From: Vibrio rhodolitus
GTDB taxonomy: Bacteria; Pseudomonadota; Gammaproteobacteria; Enterobacterales; Vibrionaceae
DNA: 64,000 nt
Assembly (NCBI RefSeq): GCF_003350325.1
Contig: NZ_QLYZ01000007.1
Location: forward strand, 105,884 to 169,883
Direction of reading: 5' to 3'
Shown: positions 36,018-45,622 of the stretch, in pieces
Layout of the letters: each line of letters begins with the position of its first letter
Position numbering within the stretch: the first letter of the stretch is position 1
Program-made: the position numbers and the translations under genes
The notes under the pieces: generated by a model
What the model was told of the DNA's origin: nothing
Database searches by the model: none
Seen by the model: the letters and a program-made list of their open reading frames with translations, nothing else

Positions 36018-37430
36018 TTATAGCTGCAAAAAGTCTTTCACTTGTTGCACAACGCGTTCTGCAGTTGGCTTATCCGCCATCTCAGCAAAAATACGTAGCA
36101 GAGGCTCGGTACCAGAGAAACGAGCGATCACCCAACCGCCATTTCTAAAGTACACTTTTGCGCCGTCTTCATAGCTGACTTTGTCAATCTCGTACTCAAA
36201 TTCAGGCAACTGCTTATCAACATAGATTTTGTTGTACAGCGCTTGCTTCACTGCTGGCTTGAATTTGCAATCACCCTCAGCAGTGTAGGCATAACCATAC
36301 TTGCCGTAGATTTCATCTAGTAACTCAGAGAGTTTCTTACCTGTAACCGAAATCATTTCAACCAACAGGCTAGAAGCAAATACACCATCTTTGCCTTTGA
36401 TGTGACCACGAATGGTTAAACCGCCTGAACTCTCACCACCGATCAGTGAATCATCGGCTTCCATTTGTGAGCTGATATGCTTAAAGCCTACTGGAACCTC
36501 AAAGCTCTTTTCACCATGGTCAGCGGCAATTTTGTCGAGCAGGTGAGTGGTGGCAATATTACGTACCACAGAGCCTTTCCAGCCTTTGTACTCAAGTAGG
36601 TAGTAGTAAAGCAGGATCAGTACTTCATTTGGATGAATAAAGTTACCTTTTTCATCAATGATACCAAGACGGTCAGCATCGCCATCAGTACCGATACCAA
36701 TATCGTAACCTTCGTGCGCGACAAGGTGCATCAAGCGATACAATGTTGCGGCGCTTGGTGATGGCATTAAACCACCGAAGTCTGGGTTTTTACCATCGTG
36801 AATAACGTCAACTTCACAGCGACCATTGATCAGTACGGTTTGGAGCGCGTTTTTCGCTACGCCAAACATTGGGTCGATCAGTACGCGTAGGTTAGCTTTT
36901 TTGATCGCTTCGATATCGATAAAATTAATAATCGAATCGACGAATTCATTCATTGGGTTGATGATTTCGATAAGCTTATCGTCAACCGCTTGTTCAAATT
37001 CGACACTTTTCACATCCGCTTGCGTTAAGGTCGCGATTTGCGTTTCGATTTTCTGCGTGATCACTTCGTCAGCGTCACGACCACCTTCGATAAATACCTT
37101 GATACCGTTGTAATCGGCAGGGTTATGCGAGGCAGTGATACACGCTGAATAGGCGCAGTTCATTTCCTTTGCCTTGAACATTACGATTGGCGTCGGAACA
37201 AACTTGTCGATAAAGCTCACTTTAATGTTATTTGCTGCTAAGACTTCAGCAAACCAACGTCCAGCTTTATCGGAAAGAAAACGGCGGTCATAACCAATGA
37301 TGAAGCCACGATCTGCTACTTGCTCATCATTAATGATATTGGCAACGGCTTGAGCAACGAGACAGACGTTATCCTTGGTAAACTCTTCACCAATAAAGGC
37401 GCGCCAGCCGCCTGTACCAAATTGGATCAT
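36018..37430 (-). CDS. Phosphohexomutase (phosphoglucomutase/phosphomannomutase family)
   Basis: Alpha-D-phosphohexomutase of 470 residues. Motifs: phosphoserine loop CITASHNPADYNGIK (near residue 100), metal loop DGDADRLGI, sugar loop GGESSGG, phosphate loop RFSGTEPLLRI at the C-terminus. It is the last gene of the chb operon (VC0611 position in V. cholerae). Its likely job is to convert GlcNAc-1-P from the phosphorylase to GlcNAc-6-P; direct substrate specificity is inferred from context. Confidence 0.9.
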   Translation of the reverse strand: MIQFGTGGWRAFIGEEFTKDNVCLVAQAVANIINDEQVADRGFIIGYDRRFLSDKAGRWFAEVLAANNIKVSFIDKFVPTPIVMFKAKEMNCAYSACITASHNPADYNGIKVFIEGGRDADEVITQKIETQIATLTQADVKSVEFEQAVDDKLIEIINPMNEFVDSIINFIDIEAIKKANLRVLIDPMFGVAKNALQTVLINGRCEVDVIHDGKNPDFGGLMPSPSAATLYRLMHLVAHEGYDIGIGTDGDADRLGIIDEKGNFIHPNEVLILLYYYLLEYKGWKGSVVRNIATTHLLDKIAADHGEKSFEVPVGFKHISSQMEADDSLIGGESSGGLTIRGHIKGKDGVFASSLLVEMISVTGKKLSELLDEIYGKYGYAYTAEGDCKFKPAVKQALYNKIYVDKQLPEFEYEIDKVSYEDGAKVYFRNGGWVIARFSGTEPLLRIFAEMADKPTAERVVQQVKDFLQL

Positions 37431-37451
37431 GGGATTTTCCTTAGAAAATGA

Positions 37452-37474
37452 GGGCAGCCGCGCTTGGGCTGCCC
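37452..37474 (-). other. Intercistronic hairpin between chitobiose phosphorylase and phosphomutase
   Basis: Perfect 8-bp stem GGGCAGCC / GGCTGCCC (37452-37459 with 37467-37474), 7-base loop. On the minus strand the following bases are TCATTTTC, not a clean T-run, so it may be a partial terminator or processing/stability structure. Confidence 0.6.
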
Positions 37475-37481
37475 ATCGGGT

Positions 37482-39890
37482 TTAACCTAGAGTCACGATG
37501 ACTTCGTTGACACTGCCTTCTGCTTGCACTGGTACTGATGCGCCAGTTACCGCTTCGCCGTTTACTGTAATCGACTTAACGCCTTTGCTGACTGAGTCAG
37601 GGTTAACTACTTTGATGTTGTATGTTGCACCTAGCCACTGACGAGTGACTTCGAAACCTGGCCAGTTAGTTGGAATACAAGGATCGATAGTCAGACCATC
37701 AAAGCCGGTACGCACACCAAGGATAAAGTTAGTTACTGCGAAGTAAGCCCAACCAGAAGTACCTGTTAGCCATGGGTGGTTTGCGCGACCGTGATCTTGG
37801 TGGTCACGACCCATGATGAACTGTACGTATGAGTAAGGTTCTGCGATACGTTTTTCGATGATGTCGTTTTGGTTGTATGGGTTTAGTGCATCATAGAACT
37901 TCATTGCACGGTCACCACGACCTAATTTCGCTTCAGCAACCCAAGCCCATGGGTTTGGATGCGAGAAGATTGCGCCGTTCTCTTTCACGCCTTGGTAAAC
38001 GCGAGTCACGAAGCCGATGTCATCGTTTGGTGTGGCAAATGATGGTGAATTTAGGTGCAGACCGTATTCTGAGAATAGGTTCTCATCGACGGCATCCATC
38101 GCTTTTTCACCACGTTCTTGAGAAACCGCGCCAGATAGAACGGCTAGTGTGTTTGACTCAAGGTGAACACGACCTTCTTTTTGCTGCGCGGTACCGATCT
38201 TGTCGCCATTTTTGGTTAGACCACGGATGTACCAACCGCCTTCATCATCCCATAGGTGCGTTTCACACGCTTCACGAACGTTTGCTGCCATGATGGTGTA
38301 TTTTTCAACATCAGCATCTTTACCTAGGTATTTAGCTAGATCGATGAACTCTTGCAGTGCCCAGAAATGGAGGAATGACACCATAGAAGACTCACCGCCG
38401 CCTAGGTTTAGACAGTCGTTCCAGTCAGCGCGTAGACCTTTACAAATACCAGTTTGACCTACGTATTCTGCTGAGAAATCTAGCGCCGCTTTCATGTGGT
38501 CATATACGCTAGCATCGCCGCCATCAGCGTAAGGGATCATTTCATCGAAGAAGCTATGCTCACCCGTTTCCATGACATACTTACAGATAGTTGGCACTAG
38601 CCATAGGTGGTCATCAGAACAGGTATCTTCAATGCCGTGGATCTTGTCTTCATCAGATGGTGTTGGTACTACCGTTGGTGATTTAGATGGTTTAACGTCC
38701 GCTTTTTCTGGATCGAACCAATCTGGATCAAATAGGTGCAGACCGTAACCCGCTTTTACCTGACCGCGAAGCAGATCAACGATACGCTTGCGAGTCATTT
38801 TCGGGTTAGCGTGAGGGACAGAAATCGCGTCTTGTGCAGTATCACGGTAGCCAAGACCTGTACGACCACCCACTTCGATGAACGAAGCAAAGCGAGACCA
38901 AACCACACAAGTTTCAGCTTGGTATAGCGTCCAAGCATTGATCATGGTGTCTAGACCTTCGTTTGGAGATTTGACTTGGAACTTGCCACAACGCTCATCC
39001 CAGTGCGCTTTGATGCCTGCTAATGCGTTGTCAACTTCTGCTAGATCTTGGTATTTCGCACGTAGACGCTCACCGTTACCTTTACCGATACCTAGGATGT
39101 AAGCAAAGCGAACTTCTTCACCTGGTTGGATAGTGAATTGTTTGTGTAGTGAACCACAGTGGTTGTAACAGGTTTGCGCCGTGTTGAAACACTTACCTTG
39201 CTCAACGGCAAGTGGGTTCGCTTCGTCACGGTATAGACCAAGGAAGCTGTCACGTTGACCGTCGTATGAATCTGGATCAAACGTTGACGCTAGGTAGTAG
39301 AAACCTTCGAAATCGTTCGTGTTGTAGTAGAGATCGTACTCAATCACACCATCTTTGTACGCAGTACCTGCAGAGTACAGTGACATCTGATGGTTTTGGT
39401 TGTCTGATTGAATATGGCTGAACGAGAATTCAACAAATGAGAATGCGCTGATCGTGCGTGGCTTGTCTGAGGTGTTTTTGATCACCACATCCCACACTTC
39501 TGCGTCTTCACCTTTTGGTACAAACAATGTCTTAGTCGCTTCGATGCCATTGTAGTCACACTTAAATTTCGAGTATGACAGACCGTGGCGAACCTCATAA
39601 GTTGCTTCGTCTAGGCTCTTCGCTACTGGTTGCCATGAGATTGACCAATAGTCACCAGTTTCGTCATCACGCAGGTAAACATAGTGTCCCGGACGGTCGA
39701 ATGTCGCATTCGGACGGAATTTCGTCACACGGTTGTACTCTGGTGAGTTGTAGAAAGAGTAGCCGCCAGCGTTATGTGAAATTACCGTACAGAACTTTTC
39801 TGTACCAAGGTAGTTGGTCCATGGTGCTGGGACATCTGGGCGTGTGATGACATATTCACGATTGTCATTATCGAAATAGCCGTATTTCAT
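37482..39890 (-). CDS. chbP: N,N'-diacetylchitobiose phosphorylase (GH94)
   Basis: Cytoplasmic enzyme that splits (GlcNAc)2 with phosphate into GlcNAc-1-P and GlcNAc, saving ATP. The 802 residues match the vibrio enzymes (about 801). The general acid D492 lies in ADWNDCLNLGGGES, the same position as in V. proteolyticus ChBP. Other GH94 marks: FVEFSF region, WTLYQAETCVVWSRFASF, GYRDTAQDA and DHLWLVPTI. No signal peptide. It starts 78 bases after the GH20 gene ends. Confidence 0.96.
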   Translation of the reverse strand: MKYGYFDNDNREYVITRPDVPAPWTNYLGTEKFCTVISHNAGGYSFYNSPEYNRVTKFRPNATFDRPGHYVYLRDDETGDYWSISWQPVAKSLDEATYEVRHGLSYSKFKCDYNGIEATKTLFVPKGEDAEVWDVVIKNTSDKPRTISAFSFVEFSFSHIQSDNQNHQMSLYSAGTAYKDGVIEYDLYYNTNDFEGFYYLASTFDPDSYDGQRDSFLGLYRDEANPLAVEQGKCFNTAQTCYNHCGSLHKQFTIQPGEEVRFAYILGIGKGNGERLRAKYQDLAEVDNALAGIKAHWDERCGKFQVKSPNEGLDTMINAWTLYQAETCVVWSRFASFIEVGGRTGLGYRDTAQDAISVPHANPKMTRKRIVDLLRGQVKAGYGLHLFDPDWFDPEKADVKPSKSPTVVPTPSDEDKIHGIEDTCSDDHLWLVPTICKYVMETGEHSFFDEMIPYADGGDASVYDHMKAALDFSAEYVGQTGICKGLRADWNDCLNLGGGESSMVSFLHFWALQEFIDLAKYLGKDADVEKYTIMAANVREACETHLWDDEGGWYIRGLTKNGDKIGTAQQKEGRVHLESNTLAVLSGAVSQERGEKAMDAVDENLFSEYGLHLNSPSFATPNDDIGFVTRVYQGVKENGAIFSHPNPWAWVAEAKLGRGDRAMKFYDALNPYNQNDIIEKRIAEPYSYVQFIMGRDHQDHGRANHPWLTGTSGWAYFAVTNFILGVRTGFDGLTIDPCIPTNWPGFEVTRQWLGATYNIKVVNPDSVSKGVKSITVNGEAVTGASVPVQAEGSVNEVIVTLG

Positions 39891-39968
39891 CTTAATTTCC
39901 TTTTTACCAAGCCACTCTTAGGTGGTTAAACTTTTAAGCTAGTGAAAACTTCTAACAACTTCAGGCTG

Positions 39969-41894
39969 TTAGCGGTTATTTGTTTGCCACGGATGACGGT
40001 ATTCAACGCCCTGTTTATCAAGTAGCGGTAAATGTCCTTTCAAACGCGATAAATAATCTGTCCAATCTCGTTGTGGTTTGTTCGTCCAACACGCTTCTGC
40101 TAGCGCGGTTAAGCGTGGGAACACCATGTAGTCCATGCGTTGCTGGTGGGTGACAATCTCACACCACAGCGCGCACTGAATACCTAAAATACGTTTGCGG
40201 ATCGGATCGCTATCTGGCACTTCTTTCAGCGGCTCATAACGATAGGCGATCTCTAGTGGAATGGTGCTTGCCCAATCAACCCCGGGTTCTTCTGGAGAAT
40301 AATCTTGTGTCATATCCAAGTAGGTGTATTGCGCTGGCTGTAAAATGACATCGAAACCTTGGCTAGCACAGTTCAGTGCCGCTTCTTCGCTAAGCCACGA
40401 ATAGATAATGGTGTCTTTGCTTACCTTGTTGCCGTGCTGCGCTTCTTCCCAACCGACCATGCGTTTGCCAAGCGTTTTTAGTCTTTTTTCTGCATAGCGC
40501 AGCAGATGACCTTGTAGCTCTTTTGCGCTGTGATAGCCGTGCTCTGCCATTAAGGCTTTGCAGCTTGGACTGTTCACCCACACGCCATCTGGCACTTCAT
40601 CTGCGCCAATGTGCACCCAAGGAGAAGGGAATAGTTCAGCCACTTCTGTCAGCACGTTATCAAGGAAGTCGTAGGTGCCTTGTAGGGCTGGTGATAGCAC
40701 ATTGTCGTTATAGTGTTGAATGCTGCGATACTGTGATTTGTCTTCGGTATCACACAAAAGATCAGGCAGTGATTTCAAGGCTGCACGACAGTGACCAGGA
40801 ATATCGATTTCTGGAATAACAGTGATCCCACGCTCTTCGGCATAACAAATGACGTCGCGAATTTGCTCTTGCGAGTAGTAACCTTGGTGAGGCTCTTTTA
40901 AGCTACTGAACTGCGGTTCAAGCGCAGTACCAACGCCACGCTTAGCACCAATCTCGGTTAACTCTGGGTAGGCTTTTATTTCTACGCGCCAGCCTTCATC
41001 ATCGGTAAGGTGCCAATGAAAGTGGTTAAATTTGTAGTGCGCAAGGTGATTAATCAGGCGTTTCACGCGCTCAACCGGATGAAAATGGCGGGCACAATCC
41101 AGCATCATGCCACGGTAACGGAAACGTGGCGTATCTGTGATTTGCACATAAGGTGCTTTGAGCGTGTTGGCTTGTCCGGTCACTTCGAGAAGTTGCAGCA
41201 GCGTAGCGCTGGCATGCACAAAGCCGGCAGTAGAGCCTGCTTCTAGGCGAATACCATTACTGTTGATGGTTAAATTGTATTCCCCTTCATCTAGGGTCGG
41301 ATTATCACGAAATAGAATGTCACTATGACCAATTGGATTGGTTTTAAATTGGAACAAAGAGTCCAATTCGACTTGCAGCCAAGTCGCCGCTTTTTCAGCG
41401 CGAGTTGATTGCAAAGTGATCTGACTATTTGGTGACAGTAAATAGTGCCCGTCATGCACTGTCATCGCATTTGGTTTAGGGATCAGTGCAAGACGATGAC
41501 TATCTACCTCAGGGACCACTGAGCGGTCGCGATATGGCGAGGCGAGCGCAATTGGAGTCACTACGACAGGGTGGGTGACCTTGCCATGCTGCTCGACAAT
41601 TAGGGCATCTTTAAAGCCGTCGGTGTAGTAACGTAGGGGCGCCGTATTGATGCTGAACTCACAGTAATAATGCTGATTGGCCTGCAATACTTCGATGTCA
41701 GGGGTGACCGTACAAAAACTACCTATTTGCGAGATCTCTCCACAGGTAAAACTATCTGGAAGAATATAGCGGTCGATAATAAATTGCAGTTTCCAGTCGA
41801 CCAAATCTTGATCGGAAAGGTTGTGCAAGGTTACGCCGAAACGGCAAAACTGTTTTTGTTCAGATAAAACAGTGAGATCAACACGGTAGCTCAT
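39969..41894 (-). CDS. Beta-N-acetylhexosaminidase (GH20)
   Basis: Cleaves terminal GlcNAc from chitin oligosaccharides by substrate-assisted catalysis. 641 residues: a chitobiase-like N-terminal beta domain (1-120), GH20b domain, then the TIM barrel with FHWHLTDDEGWR and the catalytic Asp-Glu pair in VHIGADEVPDGVW. No signal peptide is visible, so it acts in the cytoplasm on imported oligosaccharides. VC0613-type position in the operon. Confidence 0.94.
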   Translation of the reverse strand: MSYRVDLTVLSEQKQFCRFGVTLHNLSDQDLVDWKLQFIIDRYILPDSFTCGEISQIGSFCTVTPDIEVLQANQHYYCEFSINTAPLRYYTDGFKDALIVEQHGKVTHPVVVTPIALASPYRDRSVVPEVDSHRLALIPKPNAMTVHDGHYLLSPNSQITLQSTRAEKAATWLQVELDSLFQFKTNPIGHSDILFRDNPTLDEGEYNLTINSNGIRLEAGSTAGFVHASATLLQLLEVTGQANTLKAPYVQITDTPRFRYRGMMLDCARHFHPVERVKRLINHLAHYKFNHFHWHLTDDEGWRVEIKAYPELTEIGAKRGVGTALEPQFSSLKEPHQGYYSQEQIRDVICYAEERGITVIPEIDIPGHCRAALKSLPDLLCDTEDKSQYRSIQHYNDNVLSPALQGTYDFLDNVLTEVAELFPSPWVHIGADEVPDGVWVNSPSCKALMAEHGYHSAKELQGHLLRYAEKRLKTLGKRMVGWEEAQHGNKVSKDTIIYSWLSEEAALNCASQGFDVILQPAQYTYLDMTQDYSPEEPGVDWASTIPLEIAYRYEPLKEVPDSDPIRKRILGIQCALWCEIVTHQQRMDYMVFPRLTALAEACWTNKPQRDWTDYLSRLKGHLPLLDKQGVEYRHPWQTNNR

Positions 41895-41906
41895 AAATAC
41901 AAACCT

Positions 41907-42782
41907 TTAATACAGATTGTGTTCTGCTTTTCCTGCCATCATGATTGCTCCTTCAATTGCGTCAAATTGAGGAGTAACAATCCACTGTTGTACAGGAGGA
42001 GATAGCCAATCTTGAATGCGTTCAGCAATGCTGCCCATTAAGCAAATGCGCGTTGCACCTTTGCGATTTAATGCAATGAGGAACATCTCAATATCTGCTG
42101 CCGTTTGTTTGAGCATTGAGATTGCAAGGCTGTCGCCTTGATAGGCATGCTCAAAAATGGCTGGAGAAAACTGTCCATAATCTTTTGGAATTGCGCCTTT
42201 TGACCACTCAACAATCGCATCGACGTCATGACCAAAGTAATTCAGTACATGTTCGGCAAGTGGTGTTTTTTCCACGATACCGTCATAAGCGAGCAGCACT
42301 TGTTGAATAAGACGTAGCCCCATAACTGCGCCGCCGCCTTGATCAGAGATAGGAAACTCGCGACCACCGACGACATGCTGTTCACCGTTTTGGAGAAAAA
42401 TGCCGCACGAACCAGTGCCGCCAATCATAATTGCGCCATCATCGCCATTGTGCGCGCCAAGGCATGCACCGTAAGCATCGGTATTAAGAACCAAGGAGGC
42501 AAAAGGATGAGGTAGCGCCATAAAAGCTTGCCAAGAGTTTTTATGCTCGGCGCCAGCAAGGGCTAGACCGACATGCATATTGGTAAAGTCTTGTTGAGTT
42601 AACCCACCTTGGTTTGCAGCAACTCTAATCGCTTCAATAATCGCAGCCATCGCGACTTCTGCGCCCAACATAATGTTGGCACTGCCACTTTTAGCTTCAC
42701 CGATTAGTGTGTGGTTTTCATCGCGAATGCGTGCGCGACAAGAGGTGCCGCCGCCGTCTATACCTACATGGTAACGAGTCAT
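41907..42782 (-). CDS. GlcNAc kinase (BadF/BadG ATPase family)
   Basis: Phosphorylates GlcNAc (or GlcN) released in the cytoplasm. The 291 residues start RYHVGIDGGGTSCRARI, an actin-like phosphate-1 motif, with MIGGTGSCGIFL (phosphate 2) and ISDQGGGAVMG. VC0614 at this position in V. cholerae is an ATP-dependent GlcNAc-specific kinase. GGAG precedes the ATG inside the end of the GH9 gene's intergenic base; the two genes are one base apart. Confidence 0.92.
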   Translation of the reverse strand: MTRYHVGIDGGGTSCRARIRDENHTLIGEAKSGSANIMLGAEVAMAAIIEAIRVAANQGGLTQQDFTNMHVGLALAGAEHKNSWQAFMALPHPFASLVLNTDAYGACLGAHNGDDGAIMIGGTGSCGIFLQNGEQHVVGGREFPISDQGGGAVMGLRLIQQVLLAYDGIVEKTPLAEHVLNYFGHDVDAIVEWSKGAIPKDYGQFSPAIFEHAYQGDSLAISMLKQTAADIEMFLIALNRKGATRICLMGSIAERIQDWLSPPVQQWIVTPQFDAIEGAIMMAGKAEHNLY

Positions 42783-42783
42783 G

Positions 42784-44505
42784 TTATTGCTCCTTTAAGC
42801 TGTCAAAATGGTTAAATTGACAGATGATCGCGAGCAAATACCAAGCTCCGTGAGGGATCCATTGCTCACCCCATCGCCAGTTCTGCAACATATCATCTTT
42901 CTGCTTAGGAGGATTAAATGCAATATCTTCCTCGTCCTCAAAACCGCCTGTAATACCGTTGCAAACGCCACCTTTAGCATTAAAGAAACCAAGGTGAGGT
43001 AAGTAATCAGGGTTATTGTGTCCATGACCATCGAGCATGCTCATGTTGTATGGGTTGTGTCCAACTACCCAGTTCAAGGCGTTTTGTGCGTAGCGAATTA
43101 ATTGGCTACGTTGTTGGGCATCAGTAACAAACGGCTGCGCCATAAATGCCATCGTTGCCAACGAGCCTAAGCGGGCATTTTCGCCTTGCCACCAGTAGCC
43201 GGTCTCGTTGTTGTGGGCGACAAAAAACGCCGCGCGCTTGTCACCATCAACTGGTTTGACATATTGGCGCGGGTAACCAAATGGATTGGCAACTTGGCTT
43301 GTGATCGCCAGCTCGAAGTTAATTGCTTGATTGACCACTTGAACCATTGGCTCGCGCAGCGCTTGCTCTGGTTCGATGGCAAGGTATTCACACAAGGCTA
43401 TAACCGGAAGTCCCGCTTCAGCAGCGTGGAAATAAGGTCTTGAGCCATCGTGGTTGGCTGACCAGTAGTTTTCCTGCTGGCTATCTGAGGTTTGACGCGC
43501 AGCCAGGCGCTCTGCCCAAAGGCGAGCTTCGGCGAGATAGTCATGGTTGTGAGTGGAGCGGAAAAGCTCAACCACAGCCAAGAGTGCGCAGTACTCATCA
43601 ATGATATTTTCTTCACCATCATTGAGATATTGGGTGTTGAACTCTTTGAGGTGCCAATAGCCTGTTTCTGCCGCTTGTAAATAATCCGCCGATGTAAATT
43701 CTCCGTCTTGTTCAAGACGAGCCACTTTCGCAAGAGCCGCAATTGTCACACCGCCACCTTGGCGAAAACCAGCTTGATAATCGGCTGACTTATGCCCATC
43801 TTGAGTTGCGTAAGCACAGATCTCGCGCTGATTAATGTCTTTTGACCACTTATCAAATACCGTCATATAGAAAAAGCCTGCCGGGTTTTGCATACGTAGT
43901 AAAAAGTCGGCGCCATACAGGGCTTCTTCGACTAAGCGCACGGCAGAAAACTTGGCAAATTTTTCATTGTCTGCAACCAGCTCTAAGCCTTTTAGCATAT
44001 TCCAAACCACCATCGGGGTTTGCTGAGGGTTAAAGTAGTTAGCGTAAGACAAGTGACTGAGATATTTGCTTACATCACCTGAGGCGTCATACCAACCGCC
44101 ATGAGCATCAACGGCTTGTTCGCTATCAAGCACTGGTGCTTGATGGTCTTGCTTATCAAAGATGCCGCCACAACGTTGTGATTTAAAATAGTGCAGTACA
44201 TCAGAGAAGGTCTTTTGCATTAAGACCCCAGAGCCTATTTCGAATATTTCTGAACGGATGTTATCGAAACGCAGGTAGTAGCGTCCGAGAGATTGGTAAT
44301 TGGAGAAATCAATGCGAAAAAAATTCCCTTGGTGCCAATGTGCAACTTTTCCGCCTTTTTCAACTTCTATAGACGCAACAGTTTGATGACTGTCAGCACA
44401 CACTAACAAGGCAGTGGTAGTGGTTAGGCGTAGCTTTTTCGTCATCAATACAGCCTGTTTAGGCCCAAGGGATTCATAACCAAGATGGTTAGTAACTAGC
44501 AGCAT
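42784..44505 (-). CDS. GH9 family glucosaminidase
   Basis: Cytoplasmic glycoside hydrolase of 573 residues. An N-terminal Ig-like CelD_N domain (1-95) is followed by the GH9 barrel with GGWYDASGDVSKYLSH (catalytic base Asp region) and WRWGEQWIPHGAW (general acid Glu). Annotated elsewhere as endoglucanase, but VC0615-type proteins are exo-glucosaminidases on chitosan-type oligosaccharides, which fits this operon. No signal peptide. GGAG precedes the ATG. A strong hairpin lies in the 80-bp gap upstream. Confidence 0.9.
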   Translation of the reverse strand: MLLVTNHLGYESLGPKQAVLMTKKLRLTTTTALLVCADSHQTVASIEVEKGGKVAHWHQGNFFRIDFSNYQSLGRYYLRFDNIRSEIFEIGSGVLMQKTFSDVLHYFKSQRCGGIFDKQDHQAPVLDSEQAVDAHGGWYDASGDVSKYLSHLSYANYFNPQQTPMVVWNMLKGLELVADNEKFAKFSAVRLVEEALYGADFLLRMQNPAGFFYMTVFDKWSKDINQREICAYATQDGHKSADYQAGFRQGGGVTIAALAKVARLEQDGEFTSADYLQAAETGYWHLKEFNTQYLNDGEENIIDEYCALLAVVELFRSTHNHDYLAEARLWAERLAARQTSDSQQENYWSANHDGSRPYFHAAEAGLPVIALCEYLAIEPEQALREPMVQVVNQAINFELAITSQVANPFGYPRQYVKPVDGDKRAAFFVAHNNETGYWWQGENARLGSLATMAFMAQPFVTDAQQRSQLIRYAQNALNWVVGHNPYNMSMLDGHGHNNPDYLPHLGFFNAKGGVCNGITGGFEDEEDIAFNPPKQKDDMLQNWRWGEQWIPHGAWYLLAIICQFNHFDSLKEQ

Positions 44506-44551
44506 TGCTGTCTCCGCAAAAATATTGGTAATAGCTTCTGTGAGAGAATGA

Positions 44552-44577
44552 GAGCCAAGAGTCGCAACTCTTGGCTC
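44552..44577 (-). other. Intercistronic hairpin between ATPase and GH9 genes
   Basis: Perfect 11-bp stem GAGCCAAGAGT / ACTCTTGGCTC (44552-44562 with 44567-44577), loop CGCA. No T-run follows on the minus strand, so it is not a simple terminator. Confidence 0.75.
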
Positions 44578-44585
44578 GTTAGTGC

Positions 44586-45581
44586 TTAGTTTTCGTATAA
44601 GTAACAGCGCACAAAGTGGTTGTCAGATAACTGCGTAACACCCGGTAGACGTTCACGACACTTATCAGTTGCATGGGTACAGCGACCGGCAAATGGACAA
44701 CCGACTGAATCTGGCGTCCAGAGTGGGATTTCACCCTTATTGCCTTTCAGTTTTTCGTGGATCGACTTGCTTGGATCTGGCACCGCTGAAACCAGCAATT
44801 GAGTATATGGGTGTTGCGGATCGTGGATGATCTCTTCCGTGTCACCCCATTCAACCATGTGACCGACATACATAACCGCAAGATCTTCTGCGATGTAACG
44901 TGCAGTCGCGATGTCGTGGGTGATGTAAAGTAGCGACATTTGCTTCTCAAACTTCATTTCTTCCATCAGGTTAAGTACCCCGGCACGGATAGAAACGTCG
45001 AGCATTGAGGTCGGCTCATCGGCGAGGACAACTTCCGCACCTACCGCAATGTTACGCGCTAAGTTAACACGCTGACGTTGACCACCTGATAGCTGATGGG
45101 GGAACTTTTCAGCGGTCGCTTTTGGTGGGATCAAGCCAACTTGTTCTAGCAAGTCGTACACACGCTCTTCCAGCTCCTTTTTGTTGCCCGGTTTGACCTT
45201 TTTATGGATCAACAACGGACGTGCGATATGGTGGAAAATGTTGTGCGTTGGGTTAAGTGAACCAAACGGGTCTTGCCATACCATCTGCACACCTTCACGG
45301 TAGTGCATTAGATCTGACTTAGATTTGATATCAAGAATGTCACGACCTTTGTACTCAATCGTACCTGAGGTTGGCGCGTACATTTTTGCGATCATTTTTG
45401 CAGTGGTTGATTTACCTGAACCAGATTCACCGACCACAGATAAGCCACGGCTTTTGTACATCTTGAATGATACGTCGTTGATTGCACGCATCATTGGTTG
45501 TTTTAGGGCATTACTGCTGATAGGGAAATCCTTAACGAGGTTTTTACCCTCTACCAGTAGTTCGCCGAAATCTTTGCTCAT
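44586..45581 (-). CDS. Chitin-oligosaccharide ABC transporter ATP-binding protein 2
   Basis: OppF/DppF-type ATPase, 331 residues: Walker A GESGSGKST (about 52-60), LSGGQRQRVNLARN, Walker B VVLADEPTSMLD, and a C-terminal oligopeptide-type domain with the Cys segment CPFAGRCTHATDKC. The Opp/Dpp-like layout and location with a chitin-oligosaccharide binding protein point to (GlcNAc)n import. VC0616 position. Confidence 0.92.
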   Translation of the reverse strand: MSKDFGELLVEGKNLVKDFPISSNALKQPMMRAINDVSFKMYKSRGLSVVGESGSGKSTTAKMIAKMYAPTSGTIEYKGRDILDIKSKSDLMHYREGVQMVWQDPFGSLNPTHNIFHHIARPLLIHKKVKPGNKKELEERVYDLLEQVGLIPPKATAEKFPHQLSGGQRQRVNLARNIAVGAEVVLADEPTSMLDVSIRAGVLNLMEEMKFEKQMSLLYITHDIATARYIAEDLAVMYVGHMVEWGDTEEIIHDPQHPYTQLLVSAVPDPSKSIHEKLKGNKGEIPLWTPDSVGCPFAGRCTHATDKCRERLPGVTQLSDNHFVRCYLYEN

Positions 45582-45622
45582 GATTGTCTCCAGAAATTTT
45601 TTAGTTTTGCTTTTTTACATTG